Positions 18,350-26,222 of a stretch of DNA of 49,367 nucleotides are shown here, in pieces. Position 1 is the first letter of the stretch, and each line of letters starts with the position of its first letter. Below the pieces are notes generated by a model. The model did not search any database, was not told the DNA's origin, and saw only the letters and a list, made by a program, of their open reading frames with translations. The translations under genes and the position numbers were made by a program. This DNA comes from an uncultured Pelagibacteraceae bacterium (GTDB lineage: Bacteria; Pseudomonadota; Alphaproteobacteria; Pelagibacterales; Pelagibacteraceae). The DNA is taken from assembly GCA_902604975.1 (NCBI GenBank), contig CACLAY010000005.1, positions 1 through 49,367 of the forward strand. The letters are read 5' to 3'.

Positions 18350-19096
18350 TCAATTTTTTTTTATATCCCCATCATTAGTATGAACATGATCGTGATTGTG
18401 TTCATAAATTGAAAGTGTTTGAGCAGCTTGTTCACCAAACAATGCTTTGTATTCACTATTTTTTGCAACTTCTTTAGGTGAACCCGAACAACAGACATGA
18501 CCATTTAAACAAACAACATGATCGGTAGCGCTCATTACTGTATGTAAGTCATGGGATATTAATAAAATACCGCAATTTAATTTTTCTGAAATTTCTTTAA
18601 TTAATTCATACAAGGCAATTTCTCCTGTAAAATCTACACCTTGAACTGGCTCATCAAGTACTAACAATTCAGGTTTTTTTGAAATAGCTCTGGCAAGTAA
18701 CACTCTTTGAAATTCTCCACCTGATAAATTTCCCAAACTTTTATCTTTTAAATTAATTACTCCAGTTAATGAAAGTGCTTCATCAATTACGTCTTCTGTA
18801 AGATTATCCGTTAAAAGCATAAAATCTCTAACTCTTAGAGGAAGTGTCCAATCTATTGATATTTTTTGTGGAACATAACCAATATTATTTGTGAATTTTT
18901 CAACTTGACCCTCAATATTTTTAAATAAACCTAGAGCAATTTTAGCAGTTGTGCTTTTACCAGAACCATTAGGACCGATTAAGGTAACAATTTTACCTTT
19001 TTCGACTTGCAAAGAAACACCTTGAACAAGCCACTTTTGATTTTGTTGAAAACCAACATTGTTTAATTTTACTAAAATATTATTTTCCATGCTCAT
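18350..19096 (-). CDS. znuC: Zinc ABC transporter ATP-binding protein ZnuC
   Basis: ATPase of the zinc importer; 248 residues. Walker A GPNGSGKST at 41-49, signature LSGGEFQRVLLARA, Walker B LLVLDEPVQGVD, H-loop LISHDLHTVMSATDHV. The C-terminal tail EHNHDHVHTNDGD is His-rich and could hold zinc. Two ATGs (19096 and 19090) are possible; the first is taken. Head of the leftward operon znuC-znuB-zur-peroxiredoxin-isomerase; the start lies 21 bases from the nearer Zur palindrome. Confidence 0.94.
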   Translation of the reverse strand: MSMENNILVKLNNVGFQQNQKWLVQGVSLQVEKGKIVTLIGPNGSGKSTTAKIALGLFKNIEGQVEKFTNNIGYVPQKISIDWTLPLRVRDFMLLTDNLTEDVIDEALSLTGVINLKDKSLGNLSGGEFQRVLLARAISKKPELLVLDEPVQGVDFTGEIALYELIKEISEKLNCGILLISHDLHTVMSATDHVVCLNGHVCCSGSPKEVAKNSEYKALFGEQAAQTLSIYEHNHDHVHTNDGDIKKN

Positions 19097-19117
19097 TTTT
19101 TCACTTGACTTAAATAT

Positions 19118-19130
19118 GTTATATTATTAC
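19118..19130. promoter_or_regulatory. Zur operator 1 (GTTATATTATTAC)
   Basis: Near-perfect palindrome GTTATA-T-TATTAC, one mismatch from the second copy 18 bases away. It lies between the divergent znuC and znuA and matches the GTTATA-n-TATAAC form known for alphaproteobacterial Zur sites. It overlaps the region where the znuC promoter must lie. Confidence 0.8.
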
Positions 19131-19135
19131 ACAGC

Positions 19136-19148
19136 GTTATATTATAAC
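19136..19148. promoter_or_regulatory. Zur operator 2 (GTTATATTATAAC)
   Basis: Exact inverted repeat GTTATA-T-TATAAC, 21 bases before the znuA ATG. With operator 1 it makes a tandem pair spaced 18 bases start to start, suited to side-by-side Zur dimers shutting both divergent promoters. Confidence 0.85.
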
Positions 19149-19169
19149 AATAAACAATAACCAAATATT

Positions 19170-20291
19170 ATGAAAAATTTAAAAAAATCTTCAATAATCT
19201 TAACAATACTATCATTTTTAACTTTATTTACATCAGCAAATGCCGACATCAAAGTCGTTGCATCTATTAAGCCAATACACTCTTTAGCTAGCTATTTAAT
19301 GGATGGTGTAGCTAAACCAGATTTAATAGTTGAAGGATACGCTTCACCACATGGATTTGCCATGAAACCTTCGCATGCAAAAATGTTACAAGATGCTGAC
19401 ATTGTTTTTTGGGTAGGTGAAGATTTAGAAAATTTTTTAGAAAAACCGTTAGACTCAATTGCTAATGAGGCAGAAAAAATTGAGTTATTAGAGATTAAAG
19501 GTTTAGTAAAGTTAAAATTTAGAGAGAGAAATATTTTTGATGACCATGACGATCACGATGATCATGATGATCACGGACACAAGAAAAAAGATGATCACGA
19601 TGATCATGACCATGCAAAAAAAGAAGATGGGCATAAAGAGGACGATCATGACGATCATGACGATCATGGACATAAGAAAAAGGATGACCACGATGATCAC
19701 GACCATGACGATCATGCAAAAAAAAAAGATGGGCATGATGACCATGATGATCATGATGATCATGATGGACACGAAGGACACCACCACGGTGAATTTGATC
19801 CACATATTTGGTTAGACCCAATTAATGCAAAAGTTATTTTATTTGAAATGTCTAAGCACTTAATTGAAAATGATCCAACAAATGAAGCTACTTATAGAGC
19901 AAATTTAAGTAAGGCTTATAAAGAAATTGATAAACTTACAAATGATGTAACTGCAGAACTTAATGAAAGTACTGCCTCGATCGTTTTTCATGACGCTTAC
20001 CAATACTTTGAGAAAAGATTTAATGTAAATATATTAGGAGCTTTCACAGTTAACACAGATGTATTACCTGGTGCGGAACAACTTTCAGAAATCAGAGAAG
20101 TAATTGAGCACGATAAAGTAGCTTGTGTATTTTCTGAGCCTCAATTTAATCCGGACATCATTAAAGCTGTAGCAAAAGATATGAATATTAAAACTGGTAT
20201 TGTTGATCCGTTGGGCGCAACTTTAACTCCTGGAAAAGGTTTGTATTTTGATTTAATAAAAAATATGTCAAAATCCTTTAAAGGTTGTTAA
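19170..20291 (+). CDS. znuA: Zinc ABC transporter periplasmic binding protein ZnuA with extended His/Asp loop
   Basis: Periplasmic zinc-capture protein, 373 residues. Signal peptide at about 1-26 (cleavage after SANA-D). Zinc ligands are expected at H61 (ASPHGFAMKPS), the His of DPHIWLDP (residue 212) and the His of VFHDAYQYF, with an acidic residue near the C terminus. Between ligand one and two is a very long low-complexity loop (residues 124-208) with 25 His and many Asp, far longer than the roughly 30-residue loop of E. coli ZnuA. Such loops bind several zinc ions at modest affinity and may act as a sponge or sensor. Preceded by a Zur operator; the COG0523 gene follows after 8 bases. Confidence 0.95.
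   Translation: MKNLKKSSIILTILSFLTLFTSANADIKVVASIKPIHSLASYLMDGVAKPDLIVEGYASPHGFAMKPSHAKMLQDADIVFWVGEDLENFLEKPLDSIANEAEKIELLEIKGLVKLKFRERNIFDDHDDHDDHDDHGHKKKDDHDDHDHAKKEDGHKEDDHDDHDDHGHKKKDDHDDHDHDDHAKKKDGHDDHDDHDDHDGHEGHHHGEFDPHIWLDPINAKVILFEMSKHLIENDPTNEATYRANLSKAYKEIDKLTNDVTAELNESTASIVFHDAYQYFEKRFNVNILGAFTVNTDVLPGAEQLSEIREVIEHDKVACVFSEPQFNPDIIKAVAKDMNIKTGIVDPLGATLTPGKGLYFDLIKNMSKSFKGC
19539..19793 (+). repeat. Degenerate tandem repeat coding the ZnuA His/Asp loop
   Basis: The loop is built of DDH triplets (variants of GATGATCAT) set in a larger unit. DDHDDHGHKKKDDHDDHDH recurs 31 residues (93 bases) apart, at residues 130-148 and 161-179. The two copies match as protein but differ at several synonymous positions, so the duplication is not recent. 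The composition leaves all frames open, producing long false ORFs on both strands. Confidence 0.9.
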
Positions 20292-20299
20292 TATAATTA

Positions 20300-21274
20300 A
20301 TGGAAGAAACCAACAAACAAGTCCCTGTTACTGTTTTAACAGGTTTTTTAGGTGCTGGAAAAACTACTCTTTTAAACAGAATCTTAACAGAACAGCATGG
20401 CAAAAAATATGCTGTAATAGTTAATGAATTTGGTGAGCAGGGCATTGATAACGATTTAGTTGTTGATGCTGATGAAGAGGTGTTTGAGATGAACAATGGT
20501 TGCATTTGTTGCACCGTAAGAGGAGACCTAATCAGGATTTTAAGTGGTCTTATGAAAAGAGCAGATAAGCTTGATGCAATCATAGTAGAAACCACCGGAT
20601 TAGCAGATCCAGCTCCCGTTGCACAAACTTTTTTTGTCGATCAAGATGTTGCTGATCGAACAAAGTTGGATGCAATTGTTACTGTTGCTGATGCTGTTCA
20701 TTTAAGTACACAATTAACAGATCATCACGAAGCAGAGGAGCAAATTGCCTTTGCAGACGTTGTATTATTAAACAAAATAGATCTTGTTGATGAAAGTGGA
20801 TTAGAAGTTGTTAAAGAAAGAATAAAAAAAATTAATCCTTTTGCAAAAATTATTAATACAACCAAATGTGGAGTATCTTTAAATGAGATTTTAAATCTCG
20901 ATGCATTTAGTTTAAAACGTGTTTTAGATGTTGAGCCTGATTTTCTTACATCAGACCATGACCATGAACATGACGATGACGTAACTAGTTTATCTTTTGT
21001 CTCTGATACTCCTTTAGATATGGAAAAGTTTCAAGATTGGTTTAGTAAACTATTACAAACCAAAGGTCAGGATATTTTAAGAACTAAAGGTATACTTGAC
21101 TTTACAGGAGAAAGTGATCGATATGTATTTCAAGGTGTACATATGCTTATGGATGCCTCACCAATGGGTAAATGGCCTGAGGGTAAAGAACGAAGTTCTC
21201 GACTAGTCTTCATTGGTCGAAACCTAGAAAGTATGAATTTAAAAGAAGGATTTGAAAACTGTAAATCGGCATGA
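20300..21274 (+). CDS. COG0523 (CobW-like) GTPase, putative zinc metallochaperone
   Basis: G3E-family GTPase of 324 residues. Walker A GFLGAGKT at 15-22, the COG0523 metal motif CICC at 68-71 (NNGCICCTVRGDL), the ETTGLADPAP switch and NKID at 158-161. A linker DHDHEHDDD and a C-terminal CobW_C domain (FVSDTPLDMEKFQDW onward) follow. Members under Zur control, such as ZigA, are thought to deliver zinc to enzymes when zinc is scarce. Its place in the znuA transcript behind Zur operators supports zinc rather than cobalamin or nitrile hydratase. The next gene overlaps it by 4 bases (ATGA). Confidence 0.9.
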   Translation: MEETNKQVPVTVLTGFLGAGKTTLLNRILTEQHGKKYAVIVNEFGEQGIDNDLVVDADEEVFEMNNGCICCTVRGDLIRILSGLMKRADKLDAIIVETTGLADPAPVAQTFFVDQDVADRTKLDAIVTVADAVHLSTQLTDHHEAEEQIAFADVVLLNKIDLVDESGLEVVKERIKKINPFAKIINTTKCGVSLNEILNLDAFSLKRVLDVEPDFLTSDHDHEHDDDVTSLSFVSDTPLDMEKFQDWFSKLLQTKGQDILRTKGILDFTGESDRYVFQGVHMLMDASPMGKWPEGKERSSRLVFIGRNLESMNLKEGFENCKSA

Positions 21275-22314
21275 AGGCTGATACAAGTCAATTTCCAGAA
21301 TTAGATAAGACTAAATTTGAACAAAGAGGAACAGAGTTTAAACTTGGAATTCCTGTAACTAATGCGGTTACAGTTGGTAATTCAATAGCAGTTGGATTTG
21401 GCGATGGTACAGTAAGAATTTTTACATCTGGCGAAAGTTCTGAGCCAATAAAAGCTCACAAAGGAATTGTACTCTGCATGTCAAAGGATGGTGATAATAT
21501 TTTAACTGGTGGGGATGATGGTCGATTTTTAAACATTTCTCTTGATGGAAAGATTAATGAGATTGGTAACTTTGGTACTCGTTGGGTAGATCATGTTGCA
21601 GCAAATAATGGAAGTTTAGTTTGTTCATCTGGAAATATTGTTTATCTTTGGTCACCAAATCACAAAGAGCCAAAATTATTTGAGCATAATAGCACTATTG
21701 GCGGCATAGCATTTGACGCAAAAGGCAGAAGATTGGCAGTTTCTCGTTACGGAGGAGTAACTCTTTGGAAAAAAGATTATAGCAACAAATGGAATTCATC
21801 TGAATTAAATTGGAAGGGTTCTCATAACAAAGTAATTTTTAGTCCTGATGGTAAATACCTGGTTACATCAATGCAGGAAAACCAACTACATTTTTGGCGA
21901 TTAAAAGACAAAATTGACTCAGCAATGTCTGGATATGGTGCAAAAATTAAAAGTTTTGCTTTCGTAGATGACTCGAAATATTTAGCAACATCGGGAGCTA
22001 AAGAAGCAGTATGTTGGCCATTCGATGGAGATGGACCAGTAGGTCGAGAACCCATTTGTCTTCCTTATGTAGGAAATAAATTAGTAACATTCGTTGAACC
22101 ATTCCCAAATGAAAATGCAATTTTAACTGGGTTAAGTGACGGTTCGGTTTTTTTGTCAGAAATCGAAAAAGCAAGCAATACAATTATTATTCGAAGCTTT
22201 ACAGAATTTGAAGTATCTGCAATTGCAGTAACCAAAGATTGCTCACATCTATTAATTGGTGACATGGGAGGAAATATTTTATGGACATCGATTTGGGATG
22301 AGGAAAAAAAATAA
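21271..22314 (+). CDS. WD40-repeat protein of the zinc operon
   Basis: 347 residues with no signal peptide. Repeating units of about 40 residues can be followed along most of the length: AVGFGDGTVRIFTSGESSEPIKAHKG, LTGGDDGRFLNISLDG, FSPDGKYLVTSMQENQLHFWRL, LATSGAKEAVCWPF and ILTGLSDGSVFLSEI. This fits a seven-bladed beta-propeller, a scaffold for protein contacts with no enzymatic role implied. Its ATG overlaps the COG0523 stop (ATGA), so the two are translated together. WD40 genes next to zinc-linked COG0523 genes occur in other Alphaproteobacteria. A role as a partner or client platform of the GTPase is inference. Confidence 0.85.
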   Translation: MKADTSQFPELDKTKFEQRGTEFKLGIPVTNAVTVGNSIAVGFGDGTVRIFTSGESSEPIKAHKGIVLCMSKDGDNILTGGDDGRFLNISLDGKINEIGNFGTRWVDHVAANNGSLVCSSGNIVYLWSPNHKEPKLFEHNSTIGGIAFDAKGRRLAVSRYGGVTLWKKDYSNKWNSSELNWKGSHNKVIFSPDGKYLVTSMQENQLHFWRLKDKIDSAMSGYGAKIKSFAFVDDSKYLATSGAKEAVCWPFDGDGPVGREPICLPYVGNKLVTFVEPFPNENAILTGLSDGSVFLSEIEKASNTIIIRSFTEFEVSAIAVTKDCSHLLIGDMGGNILWTSIWDEEKK

Positions 22315-22317
22315 TCT

Positions 22318-22581
22318 ATGTTTAATAAAAAAAAACCTAATGCTGAAACTATTAGAAATTTAAAACTTGTATTTTCAAAAAAACATCAAATTCCAGAAAA
22401 ATCTATTTTAAGTATGGCTGAGTTAAGTTGTCATGAACCTAATTGCCCTCCTATAGAGACAATAATAACTGAGAGAGCAGAGGATGGGAAAGTAAGGAAC
22501 TGGCGTATAGCAAAGCCCATTAATGAAATTCAAGAAATTGATATTGATAATTTAAACGAAGAGCACAATCACAAACATTAA
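22318..22581 (+). CDS. Small conserved CxxxxC protein at the end of the zinc operon
   Basis: 87 residues, no membrane segment or signal peptide. The core AELSCHEPNCPPIETII places C38 and C43 in a CHEPNCPP motif, followed by a strand-rich segment (GKVRNWRIAKPINEI), and it ends EEHNHKH. The Cys pair and His tail suggest metal or cluster binding. It begins 3 bases after the WD40 stop, so it shares the znuA transcript. I know of similar small proteins beside COG0523 genes but no established function. It could be a zinc-handling partner or a client of the GTPase. Real gene judged from spacing, codon use and motif conservation, not from a search. Confidence 0.75.
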   Translation: MFNKKKPNAETIRNLKLVFSKKHQIPEKSILSMAELSCHEPNCPPIETIITERAEDGKVRNWRIAKPINEIQEIDIDNLNEEHNHKH

Positions 22582-22596
22582 ACTAATCTATTAAGT

Positions 22597-23817
22597 TTAC
22601 TTAAACTCTTTATTGTCCGCTTTAACACTTTCCTTAAATCTATCTAAGAAATCGGGGATAGCACTTTTTACTCTGTGCCAAGTTGGAATAAAAGGTGTAT
22701 CCATTGGATTTTCAAAGAATGATTCACCAGCTTTCATTATATTTAAAGCAAATAACTCAACCGTTTTTTCCTCATTGTGAGAATCAAACTTTAATCCGTT
22801 CATTTGAGCATCACTTCTATAAATATCAATTAAATCTAAAGCTGATCTATAATAAGTTGCTTTAATTGATCGAAAAGTTTCTTTGCTAAATGAATAGCCT
22901 TGTGTTGCTAGTTTTCTTACTAATGTTTTAATTATATCAATAGACATTTTAGATAACCCTTTTGAACTATCCTTGATAGATAATATCTGATGTTTATGAT
23001 CATAATTATCAGCTAATTCTACTTGGCATATGTTGTTAGATGAATAATTTCTCTGCATTTCAGATAAAATAGCAATTTCAATTCCCCAATCTGATGAAAT
23101 TCTAAGTTCTGGTAGAATATTTCTTCTAAATGAAAATTCTCCAGCTAATGGGTATTTAAATGACTTCATAAAGTCTATGTAATCACTTTTGCCTATTGTT
23201 TTTTCCATTGCCGTTAGAAGTGGATTAACAAGTAATCTAGCTACCCTTCCATGCATTTTATTATCAGCAATTCTTGGATAATAACCTTTGCAAAATTCAT
23301 AATTAAATAATGGGTTTTCAACTGGGTAGAATAGTTTTGCTAACAATCTCCTATCATAAGTTTTTATATCACAATCATGTAAAGCAACAGATCTAGCTTC
23401 ATCTCTAGCTATTGCCATGCCAATGCAATACCAAACATTTCTTCCTTTACCCATTTGTTTCGGCGCAAGATCTATACCTTTTAATTCCTTATCTAATTTT
23501 TTTAATTTTGGACCATCATTCCATAAAATAGAAAATGGAGTTTTTAACTTTTTAAAAAATTTCCATGCCTTTTTCGCTTGTGCTTTATTAGCTTGATCTA
23601 AGCCAATTATCACATGATTAAGATATTTAGTTTTGCTTATTTCATTCACAATGTTTGGTAATGCGTCTCCTTCAAGTTCCGAATAAAGACAAGGTAAAAT
23701 TAATTCTAATTTTCTCTCTTTAGAAAATTTTAATAAGTCTTTTTCAATCTGCTCAGTGCTTCGTATCGAAAAATCGTGAAGATTTGCTACTATTCCGTTT
23801 TGAGAAAAATCACCCAT
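22597..23817 (-). CDS. gpgS: Glucosyl-3-phosphoglycerate synthase-like glycosyltransferase
   Basis: Likely joins glucose from an NDP-glucose donor to 3-phosphoglycerate, the first step to glucosylglycerate. 406 residues, close to GpgS proteins of the archaeal/cyanobacterial type. GT-A fold markers: LILPCLYSELEGDALP at the N terminus, GKGRNVW at 123-129 (matching the GKG loop of GpgS), HDCD at 147-150 as the metal-binding DxD, and AGEFSFRR further on. The HAD phosphatase gene lies 14 bases upstream in the same operon, the expected partner. Donor and acceptor choice cannot be read from sequence; a mannosyl version is possible. Confidence 0.7.
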   Translation of the reverse strand: MGDFSQNGIVANLHDFSIRSTEQIEKDLLKFSKERKLELILPCLYSELEGDALPNIVNEISKTKYLNHVIIGLDQANKAQAKKAWKFFKKLKTPFSILWNDGPKLKKLDKELKGIDLAPKQMGKGRNVWYCIGMAIARDEARSVALHDCDIKTYDRRLLAKLFYPVENPLFNYEFCKGYYPRIADNKMHGRVARLLVNPLLTAMEKTIGKSDYIDFMKSFKYPLAGEFSFRRNILPELRISSDWGIEIAILSEMQRNYSSNNICQVELADNYDHKHQILSIKDSSKGLSKMSIDIIKTLVRKLATQGYSFSKETFRSIKATYYRSALDLIDIYRSDAQMNGLKFDSHNEEKTVELFALNIMKAGESFFENPMDTPFIPTWHRVKSAIPDFLDRFKESVKADNKEFK

Positions 23818-23831
23818 ATTTATAAATTAAT

Positions 23832-24623
23832 TTATTTATTTATTTTATCCATTGCCTTTTTGACCACCTCAATCCATCCTTCTGGAGCCTTTTTATTAGT
23901 ATAAATTTTATTTTTGTTATTAATTTTGATGGATCTATTTGAAACAATACAGGGATATTTTACAACTTTTAACATACTTAAATCATTCTGATTATCACCA
24001 ACAGCAATGGTTGTAATCTTATTTTTATTAACTGATTTAATAAAATTTAATGTTTTTTTAATTGCCATGCCTTTAGTTACATTATCACCTAAATTCATCA
24101 CTCTGCCTCCTTGTTGAATACCTAAACCTGCCTTGTAAGTTTTTTTAAATAATAATTTTTCTAGTTTATTATCTCCTTTAAAAATAAAAGGATAAGTATA
24201 TTTTCGTTTTGAACTAGCGATTAAATCTTTTCCTTTTAAACCTAAAATTTTAGATTTATTTTTATTGTCCATTTTATATAAAAAGTCACAATTTATTAAA
24301 ATCTCTTTACTCATATTTTTTAAAAAAATTTTCAAAATTGTATTTCTATCACGCGCTATTGTAATTTTTTTAGGAAGCTTTCTTTCGATCGTATTTAGAT
24401 TATGAATTTCAGAACCATTTTCGCTAATAAAAGGAAGCTTGATTTTTAATTTCTTAATAAAATTTCTTATCTCTAACTCTGTTTTACTTGAATTAGGAAT
24501 TATAAAATTACTATCTTTAATAATTTTTTTAATAAGTGATTTAGCTTTTTCGAATTTGAAATTTTTAGTATTTAATAAAGATCCGTCTAGATCTGTAAAA
24601 ATTATTATGTTATTTTTCATCAA
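23832..24623 (-). CDS. gpgP: HAD phosphatase, mannosyl/glucosyl-3-phosphoglycerate phosphatase family
   Basis: 263 residues of the HAD-IIB Cof-type fold. Motif I is DLDGSLL with D11 and D13; motif III/IV is VGDNQND at 208-214. The segment PFISENGSEIH is the signature of the MPGP branch, which removes phosphate from mannosyl- or glucosyl-3-phosphoglycerate. Together with the downstream GpgS-like gene this gives a two-step route to glucosylglycerate, a compatible solute made by some marine microbes, notably under salt stress with low nitrogen. The ATP-grasp gene ends 41 bases upstream, so the three are probably one transcript. Two ATGs are adjacent; the first is used. Confidence 0.75.
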   Translation of the reverse strand: MMKNNIIIFTDLDGSLLNTKNFKFEKAKSLIKKIIKDSNFIIPNSSKTELEIRNFIKKLKIKLPFISENGSEIHNLNTIERKLPKKITIARDRNTILKIFLKNMSKEILINCDFLYKMDNKNKSKILGLKGKDLIASSKRKYTYPFIFKGDNKLEKLLFKKTYKAGLGIQQGGRVMNLGDNVTKGMAIKKTLNFIKSVNKNKITTIAVGDNQNDLSMLKVVKYPCIVSNRSIKINNKNKIYTNKKAPEGWIEVVKKAMDKINK

Positions 24624-24664
24624 AATGAATTTAGGCTGATTAATTTTTAATAATATGAATATTA

Positions 24665-26110
24665 TTATGTTTCAACAATAAGTGTATCCTTAGAACCACC
24701 ACCTTGAGAGCTATTTACAATCGTACTGCCCTTTCTTAAAGCTACTCTAGTTAGTCCACCAGTGCTTACGTATGTAGTTTTTCCACTTAAAACAAAAGGC
24801 CTTAAATCAAGGTGCCTAGGTTCTATATCATCTTCAGTGATTGTTGGAGCTGTTGAAAGAGTTTCTAATGGTTGAGCAATATACTCTCTTGGATTTTTCT
24901 TTATTTTGGCAATTACTTCCTCTCGTTCTTTTTTTGGAGCTTTTGGACCAATCATAATTCCATAACCACCCGATGCATTTGCAGGCTTTACAACTAATTT
25001 ACCAATATTTTCGATTACATAATCTCTTTCAGATTTGTTATGACACAGGTATGTTTCTACTTGATTTAAAATAGGTTGTTCTCCCAAATAATAAACTATC
25101 ATTTTATTTACGTAAGAATAAACAACTTTGTCATCAGCCACACCTGTTCCAATCGCATTAATAATACCAACATTTCCTTTTCTCCAACTTTTAAAAAGTC
25201 CAGGAACACCAATTAATGATCCTTTAAAAAAAACTTTTGGATCTAAAAAATTGTCATCTAATCGCCTATAAATACAATCAACCTTGAGGGGCCCCTTGAC
25301 TGTCTTCATATAGACAATATCATTTTCAACAAACAAATCTTTTCCTTCCACTAATGCTATACCCATTTGCTCTGCTAAAAATGAATGTTCAAAGTAAGCT
25401 GAATTATAAATACCAGGTGTTAATACAACCATATGAGGATTTGATGTTTTTTTAGGAATACATTCAACCATGCAATTAAATAATTTGTTTGTGTATTGAT
25501 GGATAGAAGCAACTTTATACCTTGTAAATAATTCCGGAAAAACATCTCTCATCACCATTCTATTCTCAAGCATGTAAGAAACACCTGATGGAACTCTTAA
25601 ATTATCCTCTAAAACTAAATAATCACCATTGGTATTTCTTATTAAATCAACTCCTGAAATATTTGACCAGGCTTTATGTTTGGGTGAAAATCCATCACAT
25701 TCTTTTACATAGAATGGAGATTTAAAAATTATTTCTTTTGGTACTACATTATCTTTAAAAATTTTCTTTTGATTGTAAACATCATCTATAAATAGGTTTA
25801 AAGCTTTCACTCTTTGCTGCAAGCCTTTTGAAACTTTGTTCCATTGTTTTTTTGGTATTATTCTAGGAATTATATCCAATGGCCATTTTTTTTCTTCCGC
25901 ACGATTGTTAGCAGCATAAACTCTAAAATTTATTCCTCTTGCACTAATTGTACTTTGGCAGTTCTTTTCTATTTCCTGAAGTTTTTTCTTACCGTATCTT
26001 TCTAGGATACCTGAAATTATAGTTGCATGTTTTCTTAGCTTATTTTCTTTTGTGAAATAACCATCATAAGCATTTTTAGCATTATAGTTTTTCCATAGTT
26101 TAGAGACCAT
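24665..26110 (-). CDS. Circularly permuted ATP-grasp protein (COG2308 family)
   Basis: 481 residues, the full length for the stand-alone permuted ATP-grasp family (older names DUF404/DUF407). Features seen: LVLEDNLRVPSGVSYMLENR, NSAYFEHSFLAEQMGI, GVADDKVVYSYVNKMIVYYL, and the nucleotide loop VVKPANASGGYGIMIG, ending in the family's SQGGGSKDTLIVE. Such enzymes are predicted amidoligases that join a carboxylate to an amine using ATP, and usually sit with an alpha-E protein, a transglutaminase-like protease and the Anbu peptidase. Here Anbu is divergent across 112 bases but the other two are absent from the window. Its substrates are unknown. Confidence 0.85.
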   Translation of the reverse strand: MVSKLWKNYNAKNAYDGYFTKENKLRKHATIISGILERYGKKKLQEIEKNCQSTISARGINFRVYAANNRAEEKKWPLDIIPRIIPKKQWNKVSKGLQQRVKALNLFIDDVYNQKKIFKDNVVPKEIIFKSPFYVKECDGFSPKHKAWSNISGVDLIRNTNGDYLVLEDNLRVPSGVSYMLENRMVMRDVFPELFTRYKVASIHQYTNKLFNCMVECIPKKTSNPHMVVLTPGIYNSAYFEHSFLAEQMGIALVEGKDLFVENDIVYMKTVKGPLKVDCIYRRLDDNFLDPKVFFKGSLIGVPGLFKSWRKGNVGIINAIGTGVADDKVVYSYVNKMIVYYLGEQPILNQVETYLCHNKSERDYVIENIGKLVVKPANASGGYGIMIGPKAPKKEREEVIAKIKKNPREYIAQPLETLSTAPTITEDDIEPRHLDLRPFVLSGKTTYVSTGGLTRVALRKGSTIVNSSQGGGSKDTLIVET

Positions 26111-26174
26111 AACAATATAATGTTTAATAATTGGATAGAATAAGCAAATGCATAATAGATATAGCAGTTATGCT

Positions 26175-26203
26175 TTTAATAGATTATTAATTAATGTTAT
26201 AAT
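26175..26203 (+). promoter_or_regulatory. Candidate promoter for the Anbu gene
   Basis: TATAAT at 26198-26203 with a weak -35 (TTTAAT, 26175-26180) at 17-base spacing. The start site would fall near 26210, about 13 bases before the ATG. The -35 match is poor, so this is only a candidate. Confidence 0.35.
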
Positions 26204-26222
26204 TCAATAGTAAATTATTCAA

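Noticed and set aside
19539..19793. Repeat array that might look like CRISPR
   Set aside because: Units are short, degenerate, without unique spacers, and in frame inside znuA.
19512..19821. Long open frames on both strands within znuA
   Set aside because: They are by-products of the GATCAT-type repeat that codes the His/Asp loop; the predicted products are low-complexity Met/Ile or His strings with no start context.
22579..22615. Inverted repeat AGTTTA-TAAACT between the convergent zinc and GpgS operons as a terminator
   Set aside because: Only six A/T-rich pairs around a two-base loop and no T run.
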